Part shown: positions 34,624 to 45,389 of the stretch, one piece after another | Numbering within the stretch: the stretch's first letter is position 1 | Layout of the letters: each line of letters begins with the position of its first letter | Assembly (NCBI GenBank): GCA_004352715.1 | Contig: SCFE01000097.1 | Span: forward strand, 357,584-421,583 | Origin: Hofstenia miamia | Lineage: Eukaryota; Xenacoelomorpha; Acoela | Direction of reading: 5' to 3' | DNA length: 64,000 bases | Translations under genes and position numbers: made by a program | Notes under the pieces: generated by a model | What the model saw: the letters and a program-made list of their open reading frames with translations, nothing else | Databases searched by the model: none | Told to the model about the DNA's origin: nothing

Positions 34624-35103
34624 ATGGAGAAGTTGTTCATCATGGTGGATTAATTTTTAATATCAAAAACTTTTTTTCTAACATTATAAACTTTGTGGTT
34701 CTTTTCTTTTATACTTTGTTCTCCCCGGACTATTCACAGAACGATCATAAACAGCCTTCACAATCAAGTAGCCGATGGTAAGAATTCAAGATCTTTTTTA
34801 TGACTATCTGTTCCTATAGTATTTCTTTTTACATTTTATAAATGTTCACTCTTGTTAAGATTGTTTCCATTTCTATATTATTTTTACTTTTCACTTTCAT
34901 TTTATAACCGTTGATACCTATGATTGATTTTTGATTTACAAGATAGATATGATCATTACTTATTATAATTTGAATGAATCTCGTAATTTAGGCCATATGG
35001 TCGTGGTGGAGGTGGTGGTGGAGGGTCTAACAGAGGTATACACGGCTTAAGGCGACAAGGCAACATTGCGCCTCCCCCTGTAATGAGTGGTGGATGAGGC
35101 TAA
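34624..35103 (+). CDS. SELENOK: selenoprotein K (two 3' coding exons, UGA = Sec)
   Basis: Small single-pass ER-membrane selenoprotein; the known family acts in ER quality control with p97/VCP and in DHHC6-dependent palmitoylation. Exon A is 34624-34777 (acceptor TTTGTGTTTAG, donor GTAAGA), and exon B is 34992-35103 (acceptor GTAATTTAG). The joined product reads GEVVHHGG, the membrane segment FFSNIINFVVLFFYTLF, a polar part ending SQSSSRWPYGRG, a run of seven glycines, HGLRRQGNIAPPPVMSGG, then TGA GGC TAA, that is GG-Sec-G-stop. Order, GGUG ending and size match the family: 87 complete codons plus a split codon and five expected N-terminal residues give about 93 aa, against 94 in human. The exon with the start Met (five residues plus 1 nt) was not found. 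Translating UGA as stop would lose only two residues including the active Sec. A SECIS candidate and ATTAAA at 35291 follow. Confidence 0.88.
35095..35097 (+). other. SELENOK: selenocysteine codon (UGA)
   Basis: In-frame TGA between GGT GGA and GGC TAA, at the penultimate position where selenoprotein K carries Sec in its GGUG(R) terminus. Confidence 0.85.
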
Positions 35104-35107
35104 GCAT

Positions 35108-35124
35108 CCCGAGATTTGCTCGGG
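35108..35124 (+). promoter_or_regulatory. hairpin just downstream of the Sec UGA
   Basis: CCCGAG (35108-35113), loop ATTTG, CTCGGG (35119-35124): a perfect 6-bp GC-rich stem starting 10 nt after the UGA, in otherwise AT-rich sequence. Known selenocysteine redefinition elements sit at a similar distance. The role is inferred. Confidence 0.5.
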
Positions 35125-35143
35125 TATTCTACTTCACTGCTTT

Positions 35144-35218
35144 GGTTATGAGTCTTATATACTCTTTATGAAGATCTATGGCTAAACCGTTGCTGGAGCT
35201 ATATGTCTGAACATAACC
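35144..35218 (+). promoter_or_regulatory. SECIS element candidate (type II)
   Basis: ATGAA at 35168-35172 faces TGAA at 35208-35211, so UGAA/UGAA can form the non-canonical G-A quartet. Between them 35173-35183 pairs with 35197-35207 over 11 positions with one mismatch (76 with 204). AAA at 35184-35186 begins the apical part, 12 nt above the quartet, and CC/GG (35187-35188 with 35195-35196) makes the short extra helix of a type II SECIS. GGTTATG (35144-35150) pairs perfectly with CATAACC (35212-35218) as the lower stem, though with 17 extra nt on the 5' side. It lies about 70 nt after the UGA. Confidence 0.75.
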
Positions 35219-35290
35219 AACACGTGAAGTATATATTTGAACATTTTCTCATGTGGTTCCTTTCAACGTGGCTTTATTTTCAATTGTGTT

Positions 35291-35296
35291 ATTAAA
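35291..35296 (+). terminator. poly(A) signal ATTAAA
   Basis: Variant poly(A) signal about 190 nt after the selenoprotein K stop and 70 nt beyond the SECIS candidate. Confidence 0.4.
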
Positions 35297-37010
35297 ATTT
35301 TTGATAAATTGTACATAAATTTCGAATTCATTTTATTTTAGCATGCTGTTGCTGTATTGAATTAGTCCGCTATGCTGCAGGTATTAATATGAACTTTGTT
35401 TTGTTAGGATTTTGTGGACACCAAATGTAACTGAAACCATGTATTAAATATATTATAGAATGCATGTCATTTACATAAATACAAAAAGAATAGTTATTTG
35501 AGGTACGCCGTAGCTAGCCGATAACAAGTCCAAGAAAGTGTACTGCCTGGTTTGGTTTAACTAACTTGTTATCAAATTTACTATTACAAGAAAATCCCAA
35601 GTAAAATGTTTCTCATTTAGATTATGATTATTATAATCAAAGGTTTTTGAGAGATCTAAGCAACCTATTGCTATATTTATCAGTATCAATCCAGTGAATG
35701 TCCTTCATTTAATATTGCATCATTGTTGAAAAAATTTGGCAAAATCCAAACTGAGTATTTATAAAAGATTACTTAAATATAAATTTTCAATTATTTGCTC
35801 AGGTAATATTCTTTCGAATACCTTGTTTGTTGGAGAAATAATTAAATTTGTCGTGGTTCTAAGGTTTCTAAATCATTTTTGGCTTAACGAAAATTGTTCG
35901 AGAATGTATAGAAAATGCTTTGTATCACTAAAGTCACGTTGGCAAGATTTGTGACCTTATATTTTGCTGTGTATACATGATATATAAGGCGACCCAATTT
36001 TGATCCAAAAATTACGATTTTTTGAGCTAACGATTGTTCAATTTTGGTTTATTCTAACTTTAGGATAAAATTTATCAGTGGTAAAAAATGGAAAATACTT
36101 TATTTCTCCAAATTTTCAAACAGAAATTTGCGATCTTTGCACATTTTCTTCAGAAGTGAGAAAAGCTTCTCTCCACTGAACATGTAGAAGTGCATGATTG
36201 TAATTTTGCAAATATGGCTGGATTCAATCTCGTATAGTACAATTGGTTATATTCACCAAATCGTTTTGCTCGATTCTTAGTGGAACATATTTCCGAAGTG
36301 CATATCGATCTTCTTTGAAGTCAAAACACTGCAAGTCTTTGTATTCTTAGATTATAGAATATTTGCAGGATCCTACTTTTTCAATTAGTTCCAAAAGACC
36401 ACATTGTAAAGTAAATTTTTGGAATAATTGTATTAATCAACATTATAATTATTAAAAAAAGTATCTACAAATTCACACAATTAACTTAATACGATTTACA
36501 GCAAACTTTATTCCAATCTCATCACTCTAGAGACCTTGCCGAAATAATAGAATTGATTTGAATTAGCGCAATGGAGAGAAACTGCAAAAATCTAGAGAAC
36601 AGTACTCTTAGGTTCCGAATTATCGGGACCTCCTCCCGTGTTTTGATTTGCAGATTTTCTTTTTTAGGAAAGCTGTTTTATTTAAATTTGTTGTTACATC
36701 TATAAATTGCAGTTCAATATTAGTATTGGGCAAATTTGAACATCAGATCAGGATTGAGTATTACGCTACTTAGACATTTAGATAATTTAAAACAAAACCC
36801 TAATAATTTAGACTACCCTGGTTTTGATATTCAAAATTTTTTAGAAATCGCTGACCCCTTCTATTGTGAATTTTTCTCGATTTTACAAGAAGGGCCAGCT
36901 TCCGAAAGTCTTGAGGTAGCTTAAAATCCCCTGGTATTTCTAGGGCTAAAGGCACAAATAAATAACCTTGAGAATCACAATGATTAAAGTGTTTTGAGTA
37001 TTTGTGATTT
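35297..37010. other. no recognisable gene
   Basis: AT-rich. The short frames at 35736-35954 and 36736-36924 (+) have no domain. Confidence 0.45.
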
Positions 37011-37921
37011 TCAGCTACTCCTAGAGCCCAGCCTGCTTTGGATGCCGCACTTGAAATGGTTGAAATTTACAGAAATGACAGTAAAGTCTAGTGCAGCAGT
37101 TTTACCCGCAGACCAAAAATGAATGAAAACATCACCAGGTTTAGACCGAGCCCATGAATTTGATCTCATTACGCTTTGACAGGCCGAAGCTGCAATTGAA
37201 TCGCGAAGACGATCATGCCGACCAATTCTGTCACCTTTGCTGCTGCAAGTAAGAGCATGGTTTCCATAAATATCCAAAATCCCATTCTGACAAGAAGAGC
37301 ACTTTCTAAATTCTGAATAGAGCAGAAGATCTAAACGGTAACCTGCTACTGCCTGGTATTCTGAGGGAAGATTGAGGTCAAATGCTTTCAGAGGATAACA
37401 GTTAACCACCTCTCAGAAGCCTCGACAGTAACAGAGCGCAATCTAGCTTGGTCATGAACTCCAAGTACTTGACTAAAAAATTCGGCATATGGAACTTTGT
37501 CAAATTTGTATTGAAACGCTTTCTGGTTGCAGTCCTGAGGCAATTCTTCTGACCCTGTTCTGGAAAAGAAAAAAGAGAAATTAGTGAAATCCACAGAATT
37601 GCATTGGTGGGCTGTTCAACCAAATCTTGAGATTTAAATACAGAACCCAAACAAGCACAAAGATGTTGGTCACAGGCACGACGTATACCAAAGCCTCCCA
37701 TTTTGATAAAAAAAATATGCTTGATTCCAAGCAATGGCAGGAATTGGTGACTCAATGATGCATGAAGTAATATTCCGTAAGGAGTCATCAAATTCCTTTA
37801 AAATAAGCTCACTATTATCAGAGGGGGGGATAGGTCTCAGTGCAATGGTAAGCTTTGGAGTATTAAAGAACACTAAGAATACCCATAGCAAGTTGAGGAT
37901 CTCCGAGTTCACTGTATACAA
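37011..37921 (-). pseudogene. LINE C-terminal part with restriction-like endonuclease
   Basis: Minus-strand blocks in four staggered frames. RT thumb: IESPIPAIAWNQAYFF then GGFGIRRACDQHLCACLGSVF. Linker: KVPYAEFFSQVLGVHDQARL. Then LPSEYQAVAGYRLDLLLYSE, a zinc knuckle CSSCQNGILDIYGNHALTC (Cx2Cx10Hx3C), RHDRLRD, and KPGDVFIHFWSAGKTAALDF. The last is the RLE catalytic pattern PD-x(12-14)-D, with G-D in place of P-D. RLE-type LINEs (R2, R4, NeSL, HERO and relatives) carry this knuckle and endonuclease after the RT; which clade this is I cannot say. Three frameshifts and the missing RT core make it a 5'-truncated pseudogene, but the last 130 residues are open. Confidence 0.75.
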
Positions 37922-38127
37922 TTGACTTCATTTAAAAAATTGCCAATTTTGACTTTATTTTAGAAAAGTATTAATTTTGACTTTTCTTGACCGTATTGAT
38001 CTTATTGACTTTTGTGTCGTTCGAATTATATATTCTTCTATTTGAATGCAGCAGTTTTTCTGAACTCGACCTGCCGCGCCTCATTTGTCTTCTTGCACAT
38101 TGATTGATACAAGCATACTCATTTCTT
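37922..38127. other. spacer
   Basis: Contains three spaced TTGACTTT-type repeats (37953, 37977, 38010). No other feature. Confidence 0.4.
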
Positions 38128-38577
38128 CGAGACAAGGAGTTCCCGTTATCATTGGGAAAGAAATTTTATTTCTAAGCGCTGGAAATGAAAGCTATAAAAG
38201 AATTTGACAACACAATAGTCCCGTAATTAATGCAATTTTGAGAACAAATCTTCTTCGCAGTTGAGGGAGGTCTAGAATTCAACCAAATTAAATTTTTAAG
38301 TAAAACTGCAATATACACTATATGCCCTATTGTTATTCCTCTATGGCGTTACCGAGACAAGGAGTTCCCGTTATCATTGGGAAAGAAATTTTATTTCTAA
38401 GCGCTGGAAATGAAAGCTATAAAAGAATTTGACAACACAATAGTCCCGTAATTAATGCAATTTTGAGAACAAATCTTCTTCGCAGTTGAGGGAGGTCTAG
38501 AATTCAACCAAATTAAATTTTTAAGTAAAACTGCAATATACACTATATGCCCTATTGTTATTCCTCTATGGCGTTAC
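38128..38577 (+). repeat. 225-bp exact tandem duplication
   Basis: 38128-38352 and 38353-38577 read the same over the whole unit, starting CGAGACAAGGAG and ending GGCGTTAC. Non-coding. Confidence 0.95.
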
Positions 38578-39479
38578 AGTGGAAACGAATATATTGAAAA
38601 AATGAATAATATATATTCTTTTGCTTTTTTACACAGTGGATCAGTACTTATTCATGAGAATAGCACCATAAATTTCAAAATATAATGCAATAATGTGCAC
38701 TCACAAATCGAATAATAAATAAAAATTTGATGTATCATCTATCTCATAAACTATTGTTTGAGTATGAATGACTTTCATTTTTTAAATTTTTTATGTAACG
38801 TTTTCGTTTCTTTTGACAATATATTTCAGTTGTTATGTGCAGCATTGCTAAAGGATTGGCTCATAATGGTTTTAGCAAATTTAACTATGAATGGTGGTTA
38901 GACGCTTATTTTGCTTGACAATACATCGAAGATGATATTTCAATACATTTTCTAACTTTTCTATATTTTCTGAATTCAATTCTGAACACTACACTATAAA
39001 ACATATATTTGCAAGCTTGCTGTTAAACAACTGATTGATGTCAGATACATAACTATTTTCTTTTATAAATAATTTGTCCTTACACTTGCTCCAAAACGCT
39101 ACTTTCCTTGAGAGAGAGTCTCATTATTTCGAGAAGTTGGCAGACGGTATTGTTCAACGTTTTGGATGCCAAAAGTGAAAACAGACCTTCATGTTACTTT
39201 GTCTAAATAGATGTCTGTTTAAATAATATTCAAACTGAATGTTTTGTTTTCAGTACACTTTTACTAACGGATTTTTCTTTTCTGTTCTATTCCATATAGA
39301 TTAATGTTTTGAAAATTTTATGAGAAACGTTTTTGATAAGATAAGATATTCTTTATTCAGAAAATATTTTTAATTACAAGACTCACTATTATCTGAATAG
39401 CGTCAAGAAGGATAAATTTGAATCCCAAAACATGTCAAAACATGTCAAATAAACCATGCATTTCTTTTTCTAAATATCT
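38578..39479. other. non-coding, with a short (GATAA)n repeat
   Basis: No gene is seen. 39335-39405 starts GATAAGATAAGATATT and ends TTATCTGAATAGCGTCA. It is related to the 91-bp segment inserted at 40850-40940. Confidence 0.5.
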
Positions 39480-39900
39480 TATCTTAGTGTTTCAAATTGA
39501 CTTCCACTAGAGTCTAAAAACTTTTCGCCCAAACTTCAATGTATTTAATACCACTGGCAAGGAACTCTTGGAGAATTGCAGTGAAAATCTTTACAATAGT
39601 TTTTGCAATTCATCTAATGACTTGGCCTTTTCCTGCATGTTTCTCCAAGGAAATTAATTGCTGGGATGATTAAGAGCAGAAGAATTACTAGGCCATTTGC
39701 GATCAAAACCAAGGTCTATCACAGAAGAAAAATTTTATGTTGCTGTCGCATCTGATTTTGAATAACATGCTGTTTCAACATGTCACTGTAATTTTCACAA
39801 TACACTGTTGAAATTCTTGGAAAAAGTATTGGGGTGGGGAGAATTTGACAAAAAGCCATGCCATACAGTAAACTTTTGTAGACTCCAAAATGCGAGAATT
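39480..39900 (-). pseudogene. mariner/IS630-type transposase C-terminal remnant
   Basis: The minus strand reads LGFDRKWPSNSSALNHPSN, then FPWRNMQEKAKSLDELQKLL, then SLPVVLNTLKFGRKVFRL. This follows the DDE-domain end of mariner-like transposases (WPSNSPDLNPxDxFxW...LxEK...SLxEL...RxFxxRL). Stops interrupt each block, and the NP of DLNP is NH, so the copy is dead. N-terminal domains are absent. Confidence 0.55.
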
Positions 39901-40453
39901 TTCTTTATTTATAGCACAATAAAAATTCTTAGACCCAATCTCTGCCTACTCTTTAAAAGCTAATGGTAAGAATTTCCCCTCCCCCCCCATTTGTGGCATC
40001 GATCAAGCAATTCTTATTGTTTGGTATTGGTTGCGCTTCCATCCCATTTGATCATGAATAATTCTTACAATTGAAGAACAAAGGATCTCGTCTCAGGCAT
40101 TACGTTCGTATCTGTTTACAGTTTATTAACTACCTCAAAAATATTCTCTGCGATTTCTCGGTTTACAGGATGAATATGTTAAATTAAGGAATATATTAAA
40201 AATTTGCCTGATGAATGCTTCACTTGATGTTATAGAAAATGCAGTCTAGATCTCTGACTCAGAAATCAAACTTTTGTTAACCTCAGTAAATATTATGGAT
40301 CTTATCTCCGATATATTTCAACAAAATTCTCAGATAGATTTGTTCTTAGTTATTTAATTATCAAAGTAATCTCTTGGTTTAGATCCATTAAATCGAGTGC
40401 CCCTCGAGTTTTCCCTCATTGGCATTTAAATCGACAGTGAGCCTAATGGAATA
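39901..40453. other. no recognisable gene
   Basis: Non-coding. A C9 run near 39980 is notable only as a possible sequencing problem spot. Confidence 0.4.
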
Positions 40454-41316
40454 TTGAAAATATTGCATATTACGTCTACAATGTATAATTTGACAAAAAA
40501 TGTTATGCAAGTAGACAAAATTGCAAATTATATCGACTATTAATATGGGTCACGATCTTTGTGAACACATTAACAGGAATTACCTTAATATCAATTATTA
40601 AAACACTGACTTTGTTATTTTCAAAAAATTATATTTAATTACAAATTTGAGCTAAACCACTCTTCTATTTTTAATTTTCCAGGTGCGAAACAGGATTTGA
40701 AATTGGTCGATCCGACCCGTGGGTGGAGTCGAGTCAGCTTTTTGTCGTGTCCATTGAAAGGTTTTTCATTATATTGTGTGTCATTCAACAATGGAGAACT
40801 TAATTTCCTTGATATAATGTACAGGTTTTGAACGATTACGTTGCAAGTTAAGATAAGATAAGATAAGAGATTATATATGCAGATAAATGTTTACAATTCA
40901 ATAACTGATAATTTATCTGAATAGCGTCATAAATTACATTACATGTAGTGTTTTGTTTCGTGACAACTGTTGCATAATCAAAGCATTTAATTTCCCACTT
41001 CTGGCTATCAAGTACTAGTCATTGTAAAAAACTTACATAGTTTTGTTTTCTTGATGCCACGTTTTTGTTTTCAAAACCAATGTCAATTAGGATTAATATA
41101 CCTTGCACCTCATAAAAACAGATATTTTCATAGATATTAGTCTTCTCCCTCACAATTTTGTCCAAGAGATCGCGATCTCTTTGGATTGCAAACTGATTTC
41201 ATAAATGATGAGAGGTCGATCAGGATATATTCCTTTTCTACTATTATTTTAAATTCATTTGGTTAGTTTTAGTTTACAAGTTTATTCTAAGAATGTCAAA
41301 TGCACTTGAACCGTAC
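40454..41316 (+). repeat. partial copy A of the duplicated unit
   Basis: Collinear with 41318-42106 (start TTGAAAATATTGCATATTAC, end CCGTAC at the N). It differs by many single substitutions, a 91-bp insertion at 40850-40940 and the loss of about 16 bp near 41097. It ends exactly at the single N. Confidence 0.9.
40850..40940. mobile_element. 91-bp (GATAA)n-bearing insertion in copy A
   Basis: Starts with four GATAA units and ends with a TTATCTGAATAGCGTCA stretch shared with 39335-39405. It is absent from both other copies of the locus (joint at CAAGTT/ACATGT). Possibly a 5'-truncated short retroelement; no clean target duplication. Confidence 0.5.
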
Positions 41317-41317
41317 N
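41317..41317. other. single-N junction
   Basis: One N between two copies of the same locus, so a likely contig joint. Confidence 0.95.
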
Positions 41318-42288
41318 TTGAAAATATTGCATATTACGTCTACAATGTATAATTTGACAAAAAATGTTATGCAAGTAGACAAAATTGCAAATTATATCGA
41401 CTATTAATATGGGTCACGATCTTTGTGAACACATTAACAGGAATTACCTTAATATCAATTATTAAAACACTGACTTTGTTGTTTTCAAAAAATTATATTT
41501 AGTTACAAATTTGAGCTTTAACCGCTCTTCTATTTTTAATTTTCCAGGTACGAAACAGGATTTAAAATTGGTCGATCCGACCCGTGGGTGGAGTCGAGTC
41601 AGCTTTTTCTCGTGTCGATTGAAAGGTGTTTCATTATATTGTATGTCATTCAACAATGGAGAACTTAATTTCCTTGATATAATGTATAGGTTTTGAACGA
41701 TTACGTTGCAAGTTACATGTAGTGTTTTGTTTCGTGACAACTTTTGCATAATCAAAGCATTTAATTTCCCACTTCTGGCTATCAAGTACTAGTCATTGCA
41801 AAAAACATACATTGTTTTGTTTTCTTGGTGCCACGTTTTTGTTTTCAAAACGAATGTCAATTAGGATTAATTAATGAGCTTTGAACAATACCTTGCATCT
41901 CATAAAAACAGATACTTTCATAGATATTAGTCTGTTCCCTCACAATTTTGTCCAAGAGATCACGATCTCTTTGGATTGCAAACTTATTTCATAAATCATG
42001 AGAGGTCGATCAGGATATATTCCTTTTCTACTATTATATTAAATTCATTTGGCTAGTTTTAGTTTACAAGTTTATTTTAAGAATGTCAAATGCCCTTGAA
42101 CCGTACAATTCCTTCTGTGGTCTCAAATATACAAGTCTGGGCTCGTGTCGGGTCCAAAAACTTGACCCGTTTCCAGGCCTGGTGCAATTTTTTTTCTGAG
42201 TTTTGTAGAGATACTTTAAGAAAATTCTACGCAACGGATACAATTTTCACTTCTACTTAGTATACACAATAGCATAGATTGGATTCAC

Positions 42289-42357
42289 CTTTTATCACAT
42301 CAATAATATTGGACTGTTATAAGCAATCTAAATCGAACTAAATTGATGTGATAAAAG
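42289..42357. repeat. 16-bp perfect inverted repeat
   Basis: CTTTTATCACATCAAT and its exact inverse ATTGATGTGATAAAAG, with a 37-nt loop, about 230 bp before the RT remnant. Repeated at 50528-50596. Confidence 0.8.
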
Positions 42358-42589
42358 ACAAGAAAGGAAAAAATTTAGAAAATTAATAATGAATTAAATA
42401 AGACTTTTGTCAACCTAGGAAAATACTATGCCCTCCTAATTAAGTATGAAAAGATTTTCACAAAAATTTCTTAAATCCGAATTTTCCTTCCCCTTTGCAA
42501 CTTTTTTATGAAATTATTAAATCAATTCTTAAGCATAAAACTAACAAATTAAGCAGTCCTTCAAGCATTCCCTTATAGGCTCTACTACA

Positions 42590-43580
42590 GACATGCTAAA
42601 TTTCATCTTTAATGAATGCATAAAATGTAATTACTTCCCGGAATAGCTTAAGCTTGCTCACATTATTCCTATATTGAAGATCGATTTCCGTTATTACATT
42701 ATCAGATATTTGAATTTCGCAAAAATGATACAACAATTGATGCACTATTAAATATTACTGAAAAATGGAGAGCATGACTCGACTGTGATAAATTTTTAGC
42801 TATAGCTTCCTTAGATCACTCAAAAGCCTTTGATTCTATTAATCATAAGATAAGAATTGAAAACTATTGCTTAGAATTTTATTGTATTAGTAAGTAATTT
42901 ATAACTAGTTACCTCAACCACAGATGCCAGAGAGTTAAAATGAATGGAATTTTTTCGGACTGGCTATCGGCTTACAATGGTGTAGCTCAATGTACAATTC
43001 TAGTCTAGATTTTCTACTTTTTATTATGTAAGTAAATGACATGCATTCTATAACTAATTGCAATTTAATTCAATATGCCGATGACACATGCATTTTCAGC
43101 GATAATACATCAATGCACCTAGCAGTGGAATCAATAGAATTCAATTGCGACAAATTGTCAAATTATTTTTGCAAGCATAAGTTGAATATTAATGAAGGTA
43201 AAACGCAATTTTGTATTTTATAGCCCAATAAAAGTAACTACGGTGTTGAATATAATAATATTAATGTTCCTATTGTAGACACTTTCAAGTATCTCGGAGT
43301 AACTATTGATTCAACTCTGATATCAATTTGATAGCTAGAAAAATAGCTATAGATATGACAATAGTAGTTAGGCAGTTATCACCTTAAGCGATAGTTCAAC
43401 TATTCCATACTTTTATCATGTCTTACCTAACTTACCCAGCAAACATTTTATATGCTGACTTAAGCGATGCGCTTTAAAAAATTAATATGGCATTAAGAGT
43501 ATCAACGAAACACTAAACATATTTTTAGAACAATTCCAAAACCTTGACATTCTTCAAGCTAGTGAAAAGCCTGCCATCTT
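42590..43580 (+). pseudogene. LINE reverse transcriptase pseudogene, copy B
   Basis: Plus-strand RT in several frames. In order: STTDMLNFIFNECIKCNYFPE, KLAHIIPILK, FEFRKNDTTIDALLNITEKW, SLDHSKAFDSINH (motif A), a degenerate VPQG region, then CNLIQYADDTCIFSDN with intact YADD (43041-43223), KHKLNINEGKTQF, and DTFKYLGVTIDS. Stops (for example after EKWRA and TQFCIL) and frameshifts kill it. The layout is that of a CR1/L2/Jockey-type LINE. It is duplicated with the rest of the unit at 50829-51819. Confidence 0.8.
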
Positions 43581-45389
43581 ATAATACGATTAACAGTGGG
43601 AACCGAGCTTGGGGTACTTTTTGTATCATATTTACTATGAACCATAATTTATTGCTTAAATATGGGTAATATTGATGTATATTATCCAAAACTGTTTCTT
43701 AACTTCATCTGGTATCTGTTTTGCTAGTTCCATTTGAGGACCGATCATGCCCAGCAAAACTTTGTTAACAAGCAACTCATTGCATTTTAAAAAGTTTCGA
43801 GGCTGTGTTAAAAATGGTGGTCTCAAATTTGTATAATGTGGGCCAGAAATCCCCTCCACTTTTGAAATGGAAAAAAGTAGTATTTCGTAGCTGAAAACAA
43901 TGTAGGAATTTTTTTGAAATGAAAAATTAATTTTACTAAATAACATTTGTTTTGAATGGGGTATCCTTCATACTCTATGACTAATTTCTGGAAATTTTGA
44001 ATTTTTGAACGCAGCTCGTACCACAATACAATGAATTTTACTAAGAAATTGTGCAACTTCCGTGACATTTTACTAAGTAATAGTTCTGTACAAAGAGAAC
44101 AATATATAAATATTTTGAAATCTCCTATTAAGCAAAGTCAGTTCCTGCAACTGTGCTACCCTTAATTGTAATATCAGAGTCTTCAATCTCCAAGAATTTC
44201 AACATGAAATATTTAATTTATGTGACGTTGCGTAAGTTTAATTGGATGATTCTTTTTGAAAATTGGTAAAACGGACACAAATATTTGATAAATGCTTAAC
44301 CTTAAACATCCTAGCGCTTTTTTCAAAGGAGAAACTGTTTTTCCACATTTACAAAGAATTTTCTCCAAGCCTATTTCCAAATTTGAAAATCTTGGGGCAT
44401 GGGTAGTTCTATGGGATAATACACTGTTGAAAATGTCTAATTAAAGCGTATTGCTGTGCCTAAGGTTGTTGAAAAGTTTAACAAGTTTTCTTTGAAAATT
44501 TCAAATTTTTAAAAAAGATTTAAATTCTTTCCATACCTAGTGTTAATGTATTTAGAAGGTTTTGAGCCCCTGGAGGCAACAAAGAGCTTTGACTGTTTCT
44601 TAATATGTGCAAAGATATTCCAAACCCATTGAGGTGTGCCTGGCGCAAAGTCAGAGGTCACGGGCCGAACAAAACAACTCTATAAAATACCTTAAAAATT
44701 TTTTTCATATAAAGCCTTCTTAAACCTTCGAGCCTTGAGGTACATATATATCCCACCTATACAAATCCGTTTTTCTAGACTACTATAATTCACAGTTTAT
44801 TTGTATTTTGCATGATTAATCTCATGATAATGGTAAGTTAATATGTTTATAAAGTGTTAATATATTTGTAAAGTTTCAGCCAAATTGCTCATTGCTCTTC
44901 AAATTTTTGTATTTTTTACTTGAACATGATATTCCTGTTTGATCAATCTGATCACTGATTTGGAAATAATAGTAATATTTAAGCTAATCATGTAGTTAAA
45001 AAGGCCATCTATCAATCGATTTCTGTGAAAAATATTATTCTGATCCTAGCTTATTGCCATTTCTTTTTAGGTAACCATTAATGTACTTTCCTAGAGCTGC
45101 AGGTACATATATGTACCACCTTAGTGTAACGTCATAGATGCATTTCAAAGTTTAATTTTGGTGATAGAGTTCTGTTTTTTACTTAATGCAATATAATACG
45201 TCTATACTACTAAAGCAGCTTCAGTTTCCTTATGGACGCTAAAGGGTTGAAACTTCTACTAAGTTAATTAATTCTTATATTTAAAACGCTGCATATCTGA
45301 GAGTTAATCTTAGTAAATCGTCAATGCAAAATAGAGCCTCTAAAATATCTATCAATAAATGATTTGATGTTTTTAAAAAAATTAGGAGC
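43581..45389. other. no recognisable gene
   Basis: Overlapping minus-strand frames at 43656-44068 have no recognisable domain. A 16-bp perfect palindrome GGTACATATATGTACC lies at 45102-45117. Confidence 0.45.

Noticed and set aside
34740-34777. Short 38-nt selenoprotein K exon starting at the CACAG acceptor
   Set aside because: The frame is open further upstream to the acceptor at 34622-34623 and encodes the expected membrane segment.
32624-39900. One mariner element joining the DUF4817 fragment and the DDE fragment
   Set aside because: Both are on the minus strand but in the wrong order, and unrelated genes and repeats lie between.
41511-41696. Conserved small ORF (DPTRGWSRVSF...) in copies A, B and C
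   Set aside because: Most differences between A and B/C change the amino acid, so there is no sign of selection; no homology recognised.
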